Source of the DNA: Pseudomaricurvus sp033283335 | Lineage (GTDB): Bacteria > Pseudomonadota > Gammaproteobacteria > Pseudomonadales > Cellvibrionaceae | Direction of reading: 5' to 3' | NCBI GenBank assembly: GCA_033283335.1 | Contig: JAWMQP010000004.1 | Span: 62,001 to 126,000 of the forward strand | DNA: 64,000 nt | Shown here: one piece after another, positions 44,915 to 55,004 of the stretch | Numbering within the stretch: the stretch's first letter is position 1 | Layout: the number at the start of each line of letters is the position of its first letter | The notes under the pieces: generated by a model | What the model saw: only the letters and a program-made list of their open reading frames with translations | Database searches by the model: none | Told to the model about the DNA's origin: nothing | Made by a program: the position numbers and the translations under genes

Positions 44915-47497
44915 TCAGTAATCGTAGCGCAGGCTCATGTAGTAGTAACCACCTTGCCAGTCAACCGCGGTATCTTCCAGATACAAAGCACCACAGCACA
45001 TATCGCCGATCTTATCCTTTTCCGGGTATTCATCGAAGATATTTCGGCCACCCAGTACAACGGACATCGCCTCATTAACCCGGTAGATCGCTTCCAGATC
45101 AATGGTCACCATTGGGTCATACTTTTGTACTTCACCAGCGTTGAAGTTTTCGTACGATCCATAGATATTGGCCCGGCCAGTGAGAGAAATCGGCCCAAAA
45201 TCGTGAACCGCGGAAACCACACCACGCCACTCCGGATTCAGGTTTTCAAAATCAAAGGCATCCTCTTCATTCAGAATGCCGGTGACATCCGAGTCCAATT
45301 CAGACTTGTTGTAATTCAGAGATGCTGTAATCAGGGTTTCAGAATCATCTGCCCAGGTGAGTGGGTAGGTGGCTACAATATCCATACCGGTGGTGATGGA
45401 ATCAAAGGCATTGGCAAAATAGAACACCCCGCCAATTGATTCGGCCCCGACAACTCCGGCATTGGACATAGCGAGGTAGTTATCATACGCCTCACCAGAC
45501 GTTGGGTCGGTGGAAACATCCCGCGTCGATACGGCGTAGGTGCGATCTGCAATATCAATGCGATAGAAATCCACAGTCAAACTCAGCTTGTCGAAGTCCA
45601 TCGACATACCCAGTGAGTAGTTGGTGGATGTCTCAGGAGTCAAATCTTCTGCACCCAACGCTTGAGCAACCGTACTGGACGCCGGGAACAGGCCCGTGGC
45701 TACCGGGAAGCCGTTCGGCAGTCGAGTGGATACGTTGGTCGTTCCCTGCTGCCCCGGTGTCGGCGCACGGAAACCAGTGCCCACAGAACCCCGCAGATTG
45801 ATGCTGTCGGTCAATGAATATTTGAATGACAGCTTGCCCACCAACTCGTCACCGAAGTCCGAGTAGTCTTCATAACGCGCGGCGGTTTGGATGAACAGCT
45901 TATCGGTCAAGTCGGTGCTCAAGTCGATATAGGCCGCGTAAGAATCTCGTTTGTACTCGCCAGAGTATTCCGGCGAGTAGCCAGGAAACCCGTTAGAACC
46001 GACGCCCACTACTCTATAGACAGGGTCATCTTCATCGGCACAATCCAGGCTGGAACCATTGCCGATGACTGCCAAACCGGCTGCCGTGGCTGAACCACCG
46101 CTACAGAAACCATAGGGATCACTCAGAGAATGGGGACCCGCCTCGTAGGAGTCCGGATCTCCACCAACCAACTCATAGGTCTCTTCCATGTAGCTGGCAC
46201 CATAGGCAAGCAACACAGGGTTACTCAAACCCATATCCACTTCCTGGGACAAGTCCGCCTGGATTTGAATTTCCTCGTTACTCAAATCCCCTGGTTTGAA
46301 GCTGGTGGGGCTGTCCGGTCCCATCGAGGGGTTAATGGTATTTTTCAGGGTGTAAGAAATTTCGTTATAGCCGTAGCGCGCGCTGACATCCCAGAAAATG
46401 CCACTGCCAATCTCGCCCTTGAGGCCGCCGAGGAAAGAGTAATCCGTCACTTCGCCAAAGAAGCGAGGGGTAAATCCACCGGGGAACACCTCAAGTGGAT
46501 CGTAAATCGAGCCATCTTCCAAACGCAGCGGGTTGAGAGTGCCGTTCAAAGGGTAGCGATAGTAGAAACTGCCATCGGCCTCGCTCTCAGAGTAATTACC
46601 ATAGGCGTAGGCTTCCAGGGTATCGGTGATTTGATAACCGCTGTTAAAGAATAAGCGCAAGGCTTCACTGTTAGGCTGGCCCCAGGGCTGTACCACATCG
46701 CCTTCGAGGGAGGCATTTTTTGCCGCGGCCTGGAAGGCAGGATCTTCGGTGAACACCGTATAGGATGCACTCGGGTCATAGACTGGATTGTTAGTATCCA
46801 AACAAAAATCGGACGTACAATACTGCTCAGAACGGGAGGTAAAATCCGATTTGGAGTATTCACCCGACAGACTGAAGAAACCGTTCTCACCCAGCGAGAA
46901 ACCGATATTACCGGTCATGGTGGTGTCGAAGCCATCACCCTCATAGAATTCACCCGCATTCAGGCTGAGACTACCGCCTTCGGAATTGTCTTTAAGGATA
47001 AAATTAATTACCCCGGCAATGGCGTCCGAGCCATACTGGGCGGCTGCGCCATCACGCAGTACTTCGACATTTTTTAAGGCGGAACTGGGAATGGTGGCAA
47101 TATCAGGACCCTGGGTACCCGAACCACCGATGGTAACCAGCGCAGCGCGATGACGGCGCTTGGAATTCACCAACACCAGAGTTTTATCGGTTGGCATGCC
47201 ACGCAATTGGGCCGGACGAATAAACGATCCGCCGTCAGAAATCGGTTGCCGACCGACATTATAAGAAGGCACCAAAGTTTTTAATACATCGTTGGTGTCG
47301 GTATAGGACACCGCCTGAATGGCCTCAGCATTAAACACATCAATGGGCACGGGTGAATCAGAAACGGTTCTGGGTTTACCGCGCGCTCCCGTTACAACCA
47401 CCTCTTCCAACTCCATAACCGGCTCTTCCGCCCACGCACCTGGGCAGGCACCTAGCAGTACCGATATGGCACAAAAGCTCCTCACACTGTTTTTCAT
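44915..47497 (-). CDS. TonB-dependent receptor (second)
   Basis: An 860-residue receptor. The signal peptide ends near ACPGAWAEEP (residue 24), followed by the TonB box region EEVVVTGARG. The plug has IRPAQLRGMPTDKTLVLVN and VEVLRDGAAAQYGSDAIAGVI. The barrel closes with GYYYMSLRYDY. GAGGAAG precedes the ATG. A hairpin (AGTTTCA / TGAAACT, 47532-47553) lies in the leader. It is different from the first receptor at 4,089. It lies downstream of the RND genes on the same strand and opposite the exported amine oxidase set, so uptake of an amine or amino acid substrate is plausible but not shown. Confidence 0.92.
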   Translation of the reverse strand: MKNSVRSFCAISVLLGACPGAWAEEPVMELEEVVVTGARGKPRTVSDSPVPIDVFNAEAIQAVSYTDTNDVLKTLVPSYNVGRQPISDGGSFIRPAQLRGMPTDKTLVLVNSKRRHRAALVTIGGSGTQGPDIATIPSSALKNVEVLRDGAAAQYGSDAIAGVINFILKDNSEGGSLSLNAGEFYEGDGFDTTMTGNIGFSLGENGFFSLSGEYSKSDFTSRSEQYCTSDFCLDTNNPVYDPSASYTVFTEDPAFQAAAKNASLEGDVVQPWGQPNSEALRLFFNSGYQITDTLEAYAYGNYSESEADGSFYYRYPLNGTLNPLRLEDGSIYDPLEVFPGGFTPRFFGEVTDYSFLGGLKGEIGSGIFWDVSARYGYNEISYTLKNTINPSMGPDSPTSFKPGDLSNEEIQIQADLSQEVDMGLSNPVLLAYGASYMEETYELVGGDPDSYEAGPHSLSDPYGFCSGGSATAAGLAVIGNGSSLDCADEDDPVYRVVGVGSNGFPGYSPEYSGEYKRDSYAAYIDLSTDLTDKLFIQTAARYEDYSDFGDELVGKLSFKYSLTDSINLRGSVGTGFRAPTPGQQGTTNVSTRLPNGFPVATGLFPASSTVAQALGAEDLTPETSTNYSLGMSMDFDKLSLTVDFYRIDIADRTYAVSTRDVSTDPTSGEAYDNYLAMSNAGVVGAESIGGVFYFANAFDSITTGMDIVATYPLTWADDSETLITASLNYNKSELDSDVTGILNEEDAFDFENLNPEWRGVVSAVHDFGPISLTGRANIYGSYENFNAGEVQKYDPMVTIDLEAIYRVNEAMSVVLGGRNIFDEYPEKDKIGDMCCGALYLEDTAVDWQGGYYYMSLRYDY

Positions 47498-47940
47498 GAC
47501 TGCTTCCTCAATTAATTAAAATATTTTTTTTAGTTTCATGCACCACTGAAACTACATTCGAATAATTTTTGGTTAAGCATGTACCAATGAGCAATTTACA
47601 TGCCACTCAGAATTGAATGGATTGCTTTCAATCGTGGAAGCGGTTTGACCCCATAAATAAAAGGTTTTTAGATGACTGATAAATTAATTTATCTTTTACC
47701 AGGAGAAAATTTCTGACCCATGAATCATTTGTTGCACACAAATGATTCATGGATTCTTACGAGCACCAAACTTGCACACATGCTCTAGCGATTAAGAAAA
47801 ATCATTTCCAATTTTTAAATTTATTGAGGCGTGAAATAGAAATTTTTCTTTTATTTTTCACAGAAAAAGGAGAGATCCTTCAAACAGTATTGAAGAAGAA
47901 ATCGAGACAGGATCTGTAGATAATCGGATTTAAATAGGGA
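47498..47940. other. AT-rich gap between the RND pump and the TonB receptor
   Basis: About 440 bases with no confident gene. They hold the leader hairpin of the TonB receptor, a perfect inverted repeat of 15-bp arms at 47718-47752 and several runs of A or T. The low GC compared with the flanking genes is notable. Confidence 0.5.
47718..47752. promoter_or_regulatory. Perfect 15-bp inverted repeat
   Basis: CCATGAATCATTTGT and ACAAATGATTCATGG flank a five-base loop (TGCAC). No T run follows on the leftward strand. An operator or RNA hairpin of unknown role. Confidence 0.55.
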
Positions 47941-50900
47941 TTAAATTTTTGAAATTGCAGCACCCTCACGGTCAATTTTAATCGGTGAATAAGGCTTCCT
48001 GGCGATGTATTTGTAAAGTGACGGCACCAGATACAAGGTCAGTAAAGTAGAAAATGCCACACCAAAAACCACCACAATACCGAGAATATTACGACTGGCC
48101 GAACCCGGCCCCGTCATCACAATCAAGGGAATGGCACCGGCCAAGGTTGAAAGCGTGGTCATCAAAATTGGGCGCAACCTGAGCTTGCAGGCGCTGATGA
48201 TAGCCGACTCCATTGCCATGCCCTGTGCACGCAACTGATTAATAAATTCCACCAGAAGAATGCCACTTTTTGTGGCAATGCCAACCAGCATCAGAATGGC
48301 AATTTGACTGAAAATATTCAGCGCAAGCCCCGTGGCCAACAACCCCAAAAGCCCTCCGGTAATGGCTAAAGGCACGGTGACCATAATGACCGTTGGATGA
48401 ATAAAGCTTTCAAACTGCGCCGACATCACCAGAAACAAAATGACCAGGGCCAATAAAAAAGTGAACAGGGTACCCGAGGCCGAGCTTTTGTATTCCAGCG
48501 ACTCACCTTTGTAATCGGTTTTGGCTGTGGCCGGTAATTTTTCCTGCACCGTGGAATCCAAAAAAGCCAACGCCTGCCCCAGGCTCACTCCCGCTGCCAG
48601 GCCCGCACTGATGGTGACCGCTTTCATGCGGTTATAACGGTTCTGAGTGGAAATACCGGCGCGGTTTTCAATCGTTACCAGGTTGGCCAACTGAATCAGT
48701 TGGCCACTGGTTGCCGATCTTACGCTGATGTGTGAAATGTCTTCCGGAGTCAAACGCTGGTCGCGTTCCAGCTGCAAGATAATGGGGTACTCTTCGCCGC
48801 GGTCGACATAAGTTGATGCCTCATATTCGGTCATCAGGGCTTGCAGGGTCTCGCCAATAGCTCGGTTGGTCACACCCAGCGCACCAGCCCGGTCTTTATC
48901 AATATGAATATACACTTGCTGCTGGGTTTCTTTCAGATCAGAATCCATGGTGGTAAACAGGCCACTGTTGCGAGCCGCATCCATCACTTCATCCCGCCAT
49001 TGCGCCAACTCACTGAAAGAGTGCCCCTGCAGTACAAACTGGACCGGACTGCCAGGCCCCGAAGTTCTCAATCCCGAAGGCAGAAACGCCATGGCCCTGA
49101 CACCAGGAATCTGTTGCCACTCCCGGTACAGTTGCTTTTGCAAATCGAACACTGAAAAATCACGCTCATTCCAGGGAACCAGGGAAATGCGGGAAAAAGC
49201 CCGATTGGAATTACCGCTGCCACCAAACGGTGCGACAAACAGGATGCGGGTAAAGGCCTGACTGTTTTCCTGCATGTCTAATAAGGGTGTCTGCACTTGC
49301 TGAATAATATCCCGCATGGCATTGATACCAGTGCCCTCTTCGGCAATCACCATGGCCAATACGGTGTCCTGGTCTTCATAGGGAGCGTATTCCTGCGGCA
49401 CCGCCAGGTAAGCACGCCAACCCAACACCACACTCAACAGAACCAGCAGCAGTGGTATCCAGGGACGCGCCAATACATAGGTCAGACTGCGTTCGTAGGA
49501 CTCACTGAGACGAGCGATCAGCCGGTCAATCAGACTCGGGGATGCATCTTTCTGACTCTCCCGTCTGAGAATTTTGCTGCACAACATCGGCACAATGGTG
49601 AGCGACAGCAGTGTCGAAAACAGCACCGCCGCCGAGATAGTGAGGGCCAATTCTGAAAAAATGCGCCCAACATCGCTTTGCATAAAGGCAATAGGCGTGA
49701 ATACGGCGATCAAAACCACGGTGGTGGCAATCACCGCAAAGCCCACTTCCCTGGCGCCTTCGTAGGCGGCTTTTAGCGGTGCTTCTCCCGATTCCATACG
49801 CCGATAAATATTTTCCAGCACCACAATCGCATCATCCACCGTCAGACCGATAGCCAATACCATGGCCAGCAGGGTAATAAGATTGATGGTGTAACCGAAA
49901 GCCTGCAGTGCGATAAACGCCCCGAACAGGGATACCGGAATACAGATCACGGGAATCAAGGTCGAACGCAAGGTCCCCAGGAATAAGAAGATCACCAATG
50001 CCACAAACGCCGTGGTCAGTCCAATACTCGAATAGACACCATTAATGGCTGCACGAATAAACGCCGACGCATCACCCGATGTGGAAATCTTCATGCCGGC
50101 GGGCAGGGTGTCAGCAATATCCGCCACTTCCGCACGAATGGCCTCCAGCACTTCCACGGTATTGGCATTGGATTGTTTGACGATTCCCATACCCATACTG
50201 TCGCGACCATTGGTGATAAACAACAGTCGATCCGTTTCACTGCCTTCTCTGACGTCAGCGATATCCCCCAGGCGGATAAAGTTGCCATCGCTGTGTTGCG
50301 CCACAATCAGTTTGCGAAAATCCTGCTCGGTGACATAACTGCGACTGAGTCGTAAAGGAAACTCAAACTGGCTTGACTCGATTCGTCCGGCGGGCAATTC
50401 CAGGTTTTCCCGATTGAGCGCTGTGGTGATGTCACTGATGGTGAGGTTGCGCGCGGCCAGCTTATCCCGATCAATCCAGACCCGCATGGCCTTGGAGCCA
50501 CCACCGTAAACATTGACCGTGGATACACCGGGAATAACGGAAAAGCGATCTACCACGTAACGTTCGGCGTAATCAGTTAACTCCGTCAGGGGTACCGTTT
50601 CCGATTCGAGACTGACGAAAATAATGGGCGTGGAATCACTGTCGGCTTTGGCAATGATGGGCGGATCGGCTTCATCGGGCAGTAAGCGTAATACGGTTGA
50701 GATCTTATCGCGGACATCGTTGGCGGCCGAGTCTATATCCCGGCTGAGAACAAATTCCACGTTGATATTTGAAACCCCATCAGCACTGGTGGAGCGAATG
50801 GTTTTGATCCCTTCGATGCCGCTGATCTGGTCTTCAATAGGTTGCGTCACCTTGGACTCAACAATGTCCGCAGCGGCGCCAGGAAAGCGCGTGGTAATCG

Positions 50901-51036
50901 AGATCTGTGCCGGCGATATATCGGGGTACTCCCGCGTCGTCAGGTTGCCGAACGAGAGCACACCAAAGGCAACGATCAGCATCGCCAGTACCGAGGCAAA
51001 TACGGGGCGCTCTACAGACAGCCGGGGTAAAATCAC
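47941..51036 (-). CDS. RND-type efflux permease (HAE-1 family)
   Basis: A 1031-residue AcrB-type inner-membrane pump with twelve helices and two large periplasmic loops. The proton relay is present: ALLAMVLAIGLTVDDAIVVLEN in helix 4 and ILMLVGIATKSGILLVEF in helix 10. It should expel a hydrophobic or amphiphilic compound with an adaptor and an outer-membrane channel. The adaptor gene is directly upstream (55-base gap). No TolC-like gene is in the window, so a channel from elsewhere must serve. Confidence 0.95.
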   Translation of the reverse strand: MILPRLSVERPVFASVLAMLIVAFGVLSFGNLTTREYPDISPAQISITTRFPGAAADIVESKVTQPIEDQISGIEGIKTIRSTSADGVSNINVEFVLSRDIDSAANDVRDKISTVLRLLPDEADPPIIAKADSDSTPIIFVSLESETVPLTELTDYAERYVVDRFSVIPGVSTVNVYGGGSKAMRVWIDRDKLAARNLTISDITTALNRENLELPAGRIESSQFEFPLRLSRSYVTEQDFRKLIVAQHSDGNFIRLGDIADVREGSETDRLLFITNGRDSMGMGIVKQSNANTVEVLEAIRAEVADIADTLPAGMKISTSGDASAFIRAAINGVYSSIGLTTAFVALVIFLFLGTLRSTLIPVICIPVSLFGAFIALQAFGYTINLITLLAMVLAIGLTVDDAIVVLENIYRRMESGEAPLKAAYEGAREVGFAVIATTVVLIAVFTPIAFMQSDVGRIFSELALTISAAVLFSTLLSLTIVPMLCSKILRRESQKDASPSLIDRLIARLSESYERSLTYVLARPWIPLLLVLLSVVLGWRAYLAVPQEYAPYEDQDTVLAMVIAEEGTGINAMRDIIQQVQTPLLDMQENSQAFTRILFVAPFGGSGNSNRAFSRISLVPWNERDFSVFDLQKQLYREWQQIPGVRAMAFLPSGLRTSGPGSPVQFVLQGHSFSELAQWRDEVMDAARNSGLFTTMDSDLKETQQQVYIHIDKDRAGALGVTNRAIGETLQALMTEYEASTYVDRGEEYPIILQLERDQRLTPEDISHISVRSATSGQLIQLANLVTIENRAGISTQNRYNRMKAVTISAGLAAGVSLGQALAFLDSTVQEKLPATAKTDYKGESLEYKSSASGTLFTFLLALVILFLVMSAQFESFIHPTVIMVTVPLAITGGLLGLLATGLALNIFSQIAILMLVGIATKSGILLVEFINQLRAQGMAMESAIISACKLRLRPILMTTLSTLAGAIPLIVMTGPGSASRNILGIVVVFGVAFSTLLTLYLVPSLYKYIARKPYSPIKIDREGAAISKI

Positions 51037-51091
51037 ATTCGCAATCCTGTTAAATTGAAGCCTGTGGTTTCTTGATTACAGAGCTGACACC

Positions 51092-52156
51092 TCAAGGGGC
51101 GTTAGCCACGGAGGTTTGCACTTCAACCGCGACACCCGGTCGCAGATTGAATTGTCCTTTGGAGACCACGTGATCCCCAACTTCCAGACCTGAAACAATT
51201 TCCACACTGCCTGGCATGCGCTTGCCAATCACCACACTTTTTCGCTGCGCCTTACCTGCGTCATCAATGATGTAAACAAAACTGTTACGGTCCTGCTGAA
51301 TCAGGGTTTGTTCGGGTACCACCATGGCCTTGCGTAGATCCAGTTGCAGCTCGACATTCATCAACATACCCGGTCGCAGGCTATTGTCGATATTCTCGAA
51401 GCTGGCCCTTACTACGACCGCCCGGGTGACCGGATCAATGCGACTGCCGACACTGGTAACCGTGCCCTTGAACTGCCTGTCCGGCCAAGCCGGTGTGGTT
51501 GCCGTAACGGCACTGCCTTGCTGCAAATAAGAGAAATAAAGATCAGCCACATTGAAATCCAGATTCAGTTGCTGGGTCGCATCCAGGGAGGTAATGACTT
51601 CCCCTGGACTGATCAATGCACCTTCACTGACACGTCGGAAACCCAGATGCCCGGAAAAGGGTGCGACAATGGATCGCTCATCAATTCTTGCCTGAATCGC
51701 TTCAAGTCGACCTGACAGGGCTTGCAATTGCGCTTTCGCCTGATCAATTTCCGACTGGGCAGTAAGCCCCGAAGCCAGACGAGTCAATCGTTGCAGATGA
51801 ATGTCTGCCTCCTGATAGTCGGCCTCCGCTTCCTTCAACAGTGCCTGCTGTTCGGCGCCACTGAGACTGACTAACACCGTCCCTTTATCAACCCACTGAT
51901 TGTCCTGAAAATGCAGTTTGGTAATGCGTTCGCTGACTTTGGAGGTAATGTCCACGGAATCGAACGCGCTCAAGGTTCCAATGGTTTGGGTTTTATCAAC
52001 AATTTGGCTGTAGTCAACGGTGATGGTTTCGACGGCCACGGTTCTCGGTTTCACCGACGCTTTTTCCGTCGAGGGTGTACGACAGGAAACCAGGCTAAAA
52101 ACACAGCACAACATCAACACGCAACAACGAATACTTTGGTTGCTTATCTTGTTCAC
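51092..52156 (-). CDS. RND efflux adaptor (membrane fusion protein)
   Basis: A 354-residue periplasmic adaptor. A lipoprotein-type signal ends in CCVFSLVSC. Then the biotinyl-lipoyl part appears (FDSVDITSKVSERITKLHFQDNQWVDKGTVLVSL), then coiled helices and the beta-barrel. GTG at 52156 is chosen because GAAGGTG lies before it and the signal peptide is then normal; a TTG at 52210 gives a longer frame. It links the RND pump to an outer-membrane channel. It is the first gene of the leftward RND unit. Confidence 0.88.
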   Translation of the reverse strand: MNKISNQSIRCCVLMLCCVFSLVSCRTPSTEKASVKPRTVAVETITVDYSQIVDKTQTIGTLSAFDSVDITSKVSERITKLHFQDNQWVDKGTVLVSLSGAEQQALLKEAEADYQEADIHLQRLTRLASGLTAQSEIDQAKAQLQALSGRLEAIQARIDERSIVAPFSGHLGFRRVSEGALISPGEVITSLDATQQLNLDFNVADLYFSYLQQGSAVTATTPAWPDRQFKGTVTSVGSRIDPVTRAVVVRASFENIDNSLRPGMLMNVELQLDLRKAMVVPEQTLIQQDRNSFVYIIDDAGKAQRKSVVIGKRMPGSVEIVSGLEVGDHVVSKGQFNLRPGVAVEVQTSVANAP

Positions 52157-52792
52157 AATAACGAGCACCTTCGCCACACATTCAATAATTTGAATCTGTT
52201 TGGCCAGCAACTTAAAAACAATGATGCTCGAATATATTTCAAACGTTAAGGATGTTCGAGAATTTCTTCCGCAGTTTAGAAATAAAATGTCCTACCGATT
52301 CTTTTTGCCCCACAAAAATGCTTCTCTGCTATTTTATGCGCCAAATTGACACCCAAACTTCCAGCCGCACCCTCTATTGGCATACTGGCTTGATTTGGGA
52401 GGAGCTTAATTTGGTGCATTGAGTATCGAGTTTCATTCTCATTTTGACACTAGCTTATCGATAAAAGATGCGCCATGGATCTTTGACTACAAAGTCAGTC
52501 TTCGCGTGATTCATCTTTGAGCGAGATCCCGAATTGTGTTCTGCGCTGGTGCAAAAAAATCAAAAATAAAAATTCCGCTTTGCATTCTGCTTCCTGGTAG
52601 ACGACAAAAAATTTAAAAAAGTTTCTTCAGTGAAGCCCTTAAGCACGCTCATAACCCGTGAGCCTACACTTTGCATTTGTTCGATATTTTGTTCACCCAT
52701 TGAGGTTGGCGCAGGAATTGCAATTCACCTGTCTCTGTGAAACTGCCAGACAGTTTCCGTTTAAGATAACCAAACCGTTGGGGGAGATGTTC
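52157..52792. promoter_or_regulatory. AT-rich divergent intergenic region between the RND adaptor and the amine oxidase
   Basis: About 636 bases without a confident gene. They should hold the divergent promoters. The stretch is strongly AT-rich near 52300 and 52555-52625, with runs such as AAAAAAATCAAAAATAAAAA. I saw no clear sigma-70 pair or operator. The length and composition differ from the rest of the window. Confidence 0.45.
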
Positions 52793-54346
52793 ATGTCCGG
52801 CCTTTCGCGCAGACAGTTCCTAGACATAATGGCTGCCTTTGGTGGAGCAGCAGCCATGTACGGGTCCAGCCGGGCTCTGGGTTTAATCGCTGACACAGGC
52901 GAACCCAAAGCCATTCATCTGCGTCCGGCAGAAAAAGGCAAAAATAAGGTGGTCATTCTCGGAGGCGGGCTGGCCGGTCTCAGTGTCGCTTATCAGCTGC
53001 AACAAGCGGGTTATCACTGCACCATTTTGGAAGCGTCCCACCGATTGGGCGGCAGAAACTTAACCCTGCGTCACGGTGACTTTATTGATGAGTTGGGCAA
53101 CCCCAATTTCTGTCAGTTCGATCGCGATCCGAATTTATACTTTAACGCGGGTCCCGCACGTATTCCCGGCCATCACCGTCGACTGTTAAATTACTGTAAA
53201 GAGTTTTCAGTTCCCCTGCAGCTGAAAGCCAACAGCAACCGACTGGCTTATATCCACGACAGCAATCATTTTGGTGGCAAGCCTGTCCGCATTGGTGAAT
53301 ACATTGCCGACAGCCGTGGCTTCTTGTCCGAGCTGGTGTTCAAGTCCGTTAACCAGGGCGATTTCTCTGAGGAATTTTCCGAAGAAGACTGGCAGAAATT
53401 GATGGCCTATAGCAGCATCTTTGGCGATCTCAATGAAGGCAAATACCAGGGATCGGGTCGCTCAGGCTCGAAAAAAGATCGGATGCTGGAGCATGTGGTT
53501 GCCAAGGACCCGCTTAAATTTGCCGACATTCTGACAAGCAAAGTCGGCATGATGGCGGCCCTCACACCTGAGAACTACGACTGGGGCGAGCCGTTGATGG
53601 AGCCCGTCGGGGGCATGGACGGTGTGGTGGAAGGCTTCAAACGCAATATCAATGCAAAAGTAAAACTGCACGCGCAGGTTAGCGCGATTCAGGTGAATGA
53701 AGACAGTGTCGACATTCAATACCGCTATAAAGGTAAGCAGGAAAATATTCAAGCGGATTACTGTTTCAACAATATTCCTGCGCATTTTATGCCCGGTATC
53801 AGCAACAACTTTTCCGCTCATTACATGAACGCCCTGGCGAGTTTCAAGCGTGGCAACCTGTACAAAATTGCCTTCCAGATGAAAAAAAGATTCTGGGAAG
53901 AAGAGGGCATTTACGGCGGCATCAGTTTTACCGATCAATCCGCGTCGCAACTCTGGTACCCCTCCCACGACATTAACAGCGAGAAGGGCATTATGCTCGG
54001 ATCTTACTCCTGGGACGATGCCAACAATGAAATGTTTGCCAGCATGACCCTGCAACAACGGGCAGATGAAGCGGCTCGCTGTGGTGAGCTGATTCACCCG
54101 GGCTATACCAGCCATATCGAAGCCTTTGCCAGTGTGCCCTGGACTCGCATGAATCACATGATGGGTTGTGGGGCACATATGCCAGCCGACATCTGGGATG
54201 AGAAATTCGAAGTCCTGCAGGCGGCGGAAGGTCGTCACTTTATGATCGGTGATCAGATCAGCCATCACGCTGGCTGGCAGGAAGGGGCATTTGCTTCTGC
54301 GGAACATGCACTCGGTGTGTTCAATGACATGGTATTAAAGGCATAA
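52793..54346 (+). CDS. Exported FAD-dependent amine/L-amino acid oxidase (Tat signal)
   Basis: A 517-residue flavin amine oxidase. The N-terminus has a twin-arginine signal (SRRQFLD, residues 5-11), so export in folded form is expected. The FAD motif is VVILGGGLAGLSVAYQLQQAG near residues 53-73, with EASHRLGGRN as the second glycine/Arg motif. FNAGPARIPGHHRRLL resembles the substrate-site segment of L-amino acid oxidases (GPMRIP type). The C-terminus has FMIGDQISHHAGWQEGAFASAEHA, the FAD-closing part. GGGGGAG stands 6 bases before the ATG at 52793. It opens a tight cluster with cytochrome c, RidA and DUF1805. I infer periplasmic oxidation of an amine or L-amino acid. Substrate unknown. Confidence 0.87.
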   Translation: MSGLSRRQFLDIMAAFGGAAAMYGSSRALGLIADTGEPKAIHLRPAEKGKNKVVILGGGLAGLSVAYQLQQAGYHCTILEASHRLGGRNLTLRHGDFIDELGNPNFCQFDRDPNLYFNAGPARIPGHHRRLLNYCKEFSVPLQLKANSNRLAYIHDSNHFGGKPVRIGEYIADSRGFLSELVFKSVNQGDFSEEFSEEDWQKLMAYSSIFGDLNEGKYQGSGRSGSKKDRMLEHVVAKDPLKFADILTSKVGMMAALTPENYDWGEPLMEPVGGMDGVVEGFKRNINAKVKLHAQVSAIQVNEDSVDIQYRYKGKQENIQADYCFNNIPAHFMPGISNNFSAHYMNALASFKRGNLYKIAFQMKKRFWEEEGIYGGISFTDQSASQLWYPSHDINSEKGIMLGSYSWDDANNEMFASMTLQQRADEAARCGELIHPGYTSHIEAFASVPWTRMNHMMGCGAHMPADIWDEKFEVLQAAEGRHFMIGDQISHHAGWQEGAFASAEHALGVFNDMVLKA

Positions 54347-54359
54347 CAGGGGACCACCG

Positions 54360-55001
54360 ATGACGTTTACGCAAAGTTCAAAACTTTTAATGCTGTGTGG
54401 CTTCCTGTCGCTGTCAGCCAGTGCCGCCGAGGTAAACTCCAATATCAAGGATGTCGACTACTGCACCGTCTGTCATGGCAGTGAGCTGGTGGGCAACCCC
54501 AGCACCGGTGCCCCACGCTTAAGTGGTATGGACCCCTGGTACGCCAAGCGCCAACTTGAAAATTTCCAGCAGGGTTTACGCGGCTTCCACCCGGAAGATT
54601 TGAGCGGTAACGAAATGCGCGGTGCGGTAGAACATTTACCCCCCAAACTGGTCGACGATGCGCTGGAGTTGATTGCCAACAGTCAATCGGCCATCCACCC
54701 GACTTACACGGCGGACCAGGCAAGCGCGGGCAAACAGGTCTACGCTAGCTGTGCGACCTGTCACGGTGCAGACGCTAAAGGCAATGAACAGCTTGGCGCA
54801 CCCTCACTGCTGGTGCAAAGTGACTGGTACCTGGCTCGACAACTTGCGTATTTTCGCGATGGCAAGCGCGGTGCCGAAGGCTCAGACAGCTATGCGGTGT
54901 CCATGAAAGCAGCCGCTCAAGCCCTGACCGATGATCAGATTGAGCAACTGGTGTCCTACCTCTCACAATTACAACTCGCTAGTGCAACAAAAGGAAAATA
55001 A
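54360..55001 (+). CDS. Dihaem cytochrome c (c4-like)
   Basis: A 213-residue exported protein. Its signal ends near LSLSASAAEV. Two haem-binding motifs are CTVCHG (Cys35, Cys38, His39) and CATCHG (Cys131, Cys134, His135). The two halves each carry a downstream SGMDPWYAKRQLENFQQG-type or QSDWYLARQLAYFRDGKRG segment, so it is a two-domain cytochrome c4-like protein. It starts 13 bases after the amine oxidase and should accept its electrons in the periplasm, by inference from context. Confidence 0.92.
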   Translation: MTFTQSSKLLMLCGFLSLSASAAEVNSNIKDVDYCTVCHGSELVGNPSTGAPRLSGMDPWYAKRQLENFQQGLRGFHPEDLSGNEMRGAVEHLPPKLVDDALELIANSQSAIHPTYTADQASAGKQVYASCATCHGADAKGNEQLGAPSLLVQSDWYLARQLAYFRDGKRGAEGSDSYAVSMKAAAQALTDDQIEQLVSYLSQLQLASATKGK

Positions 55002-55004
55002 CCC

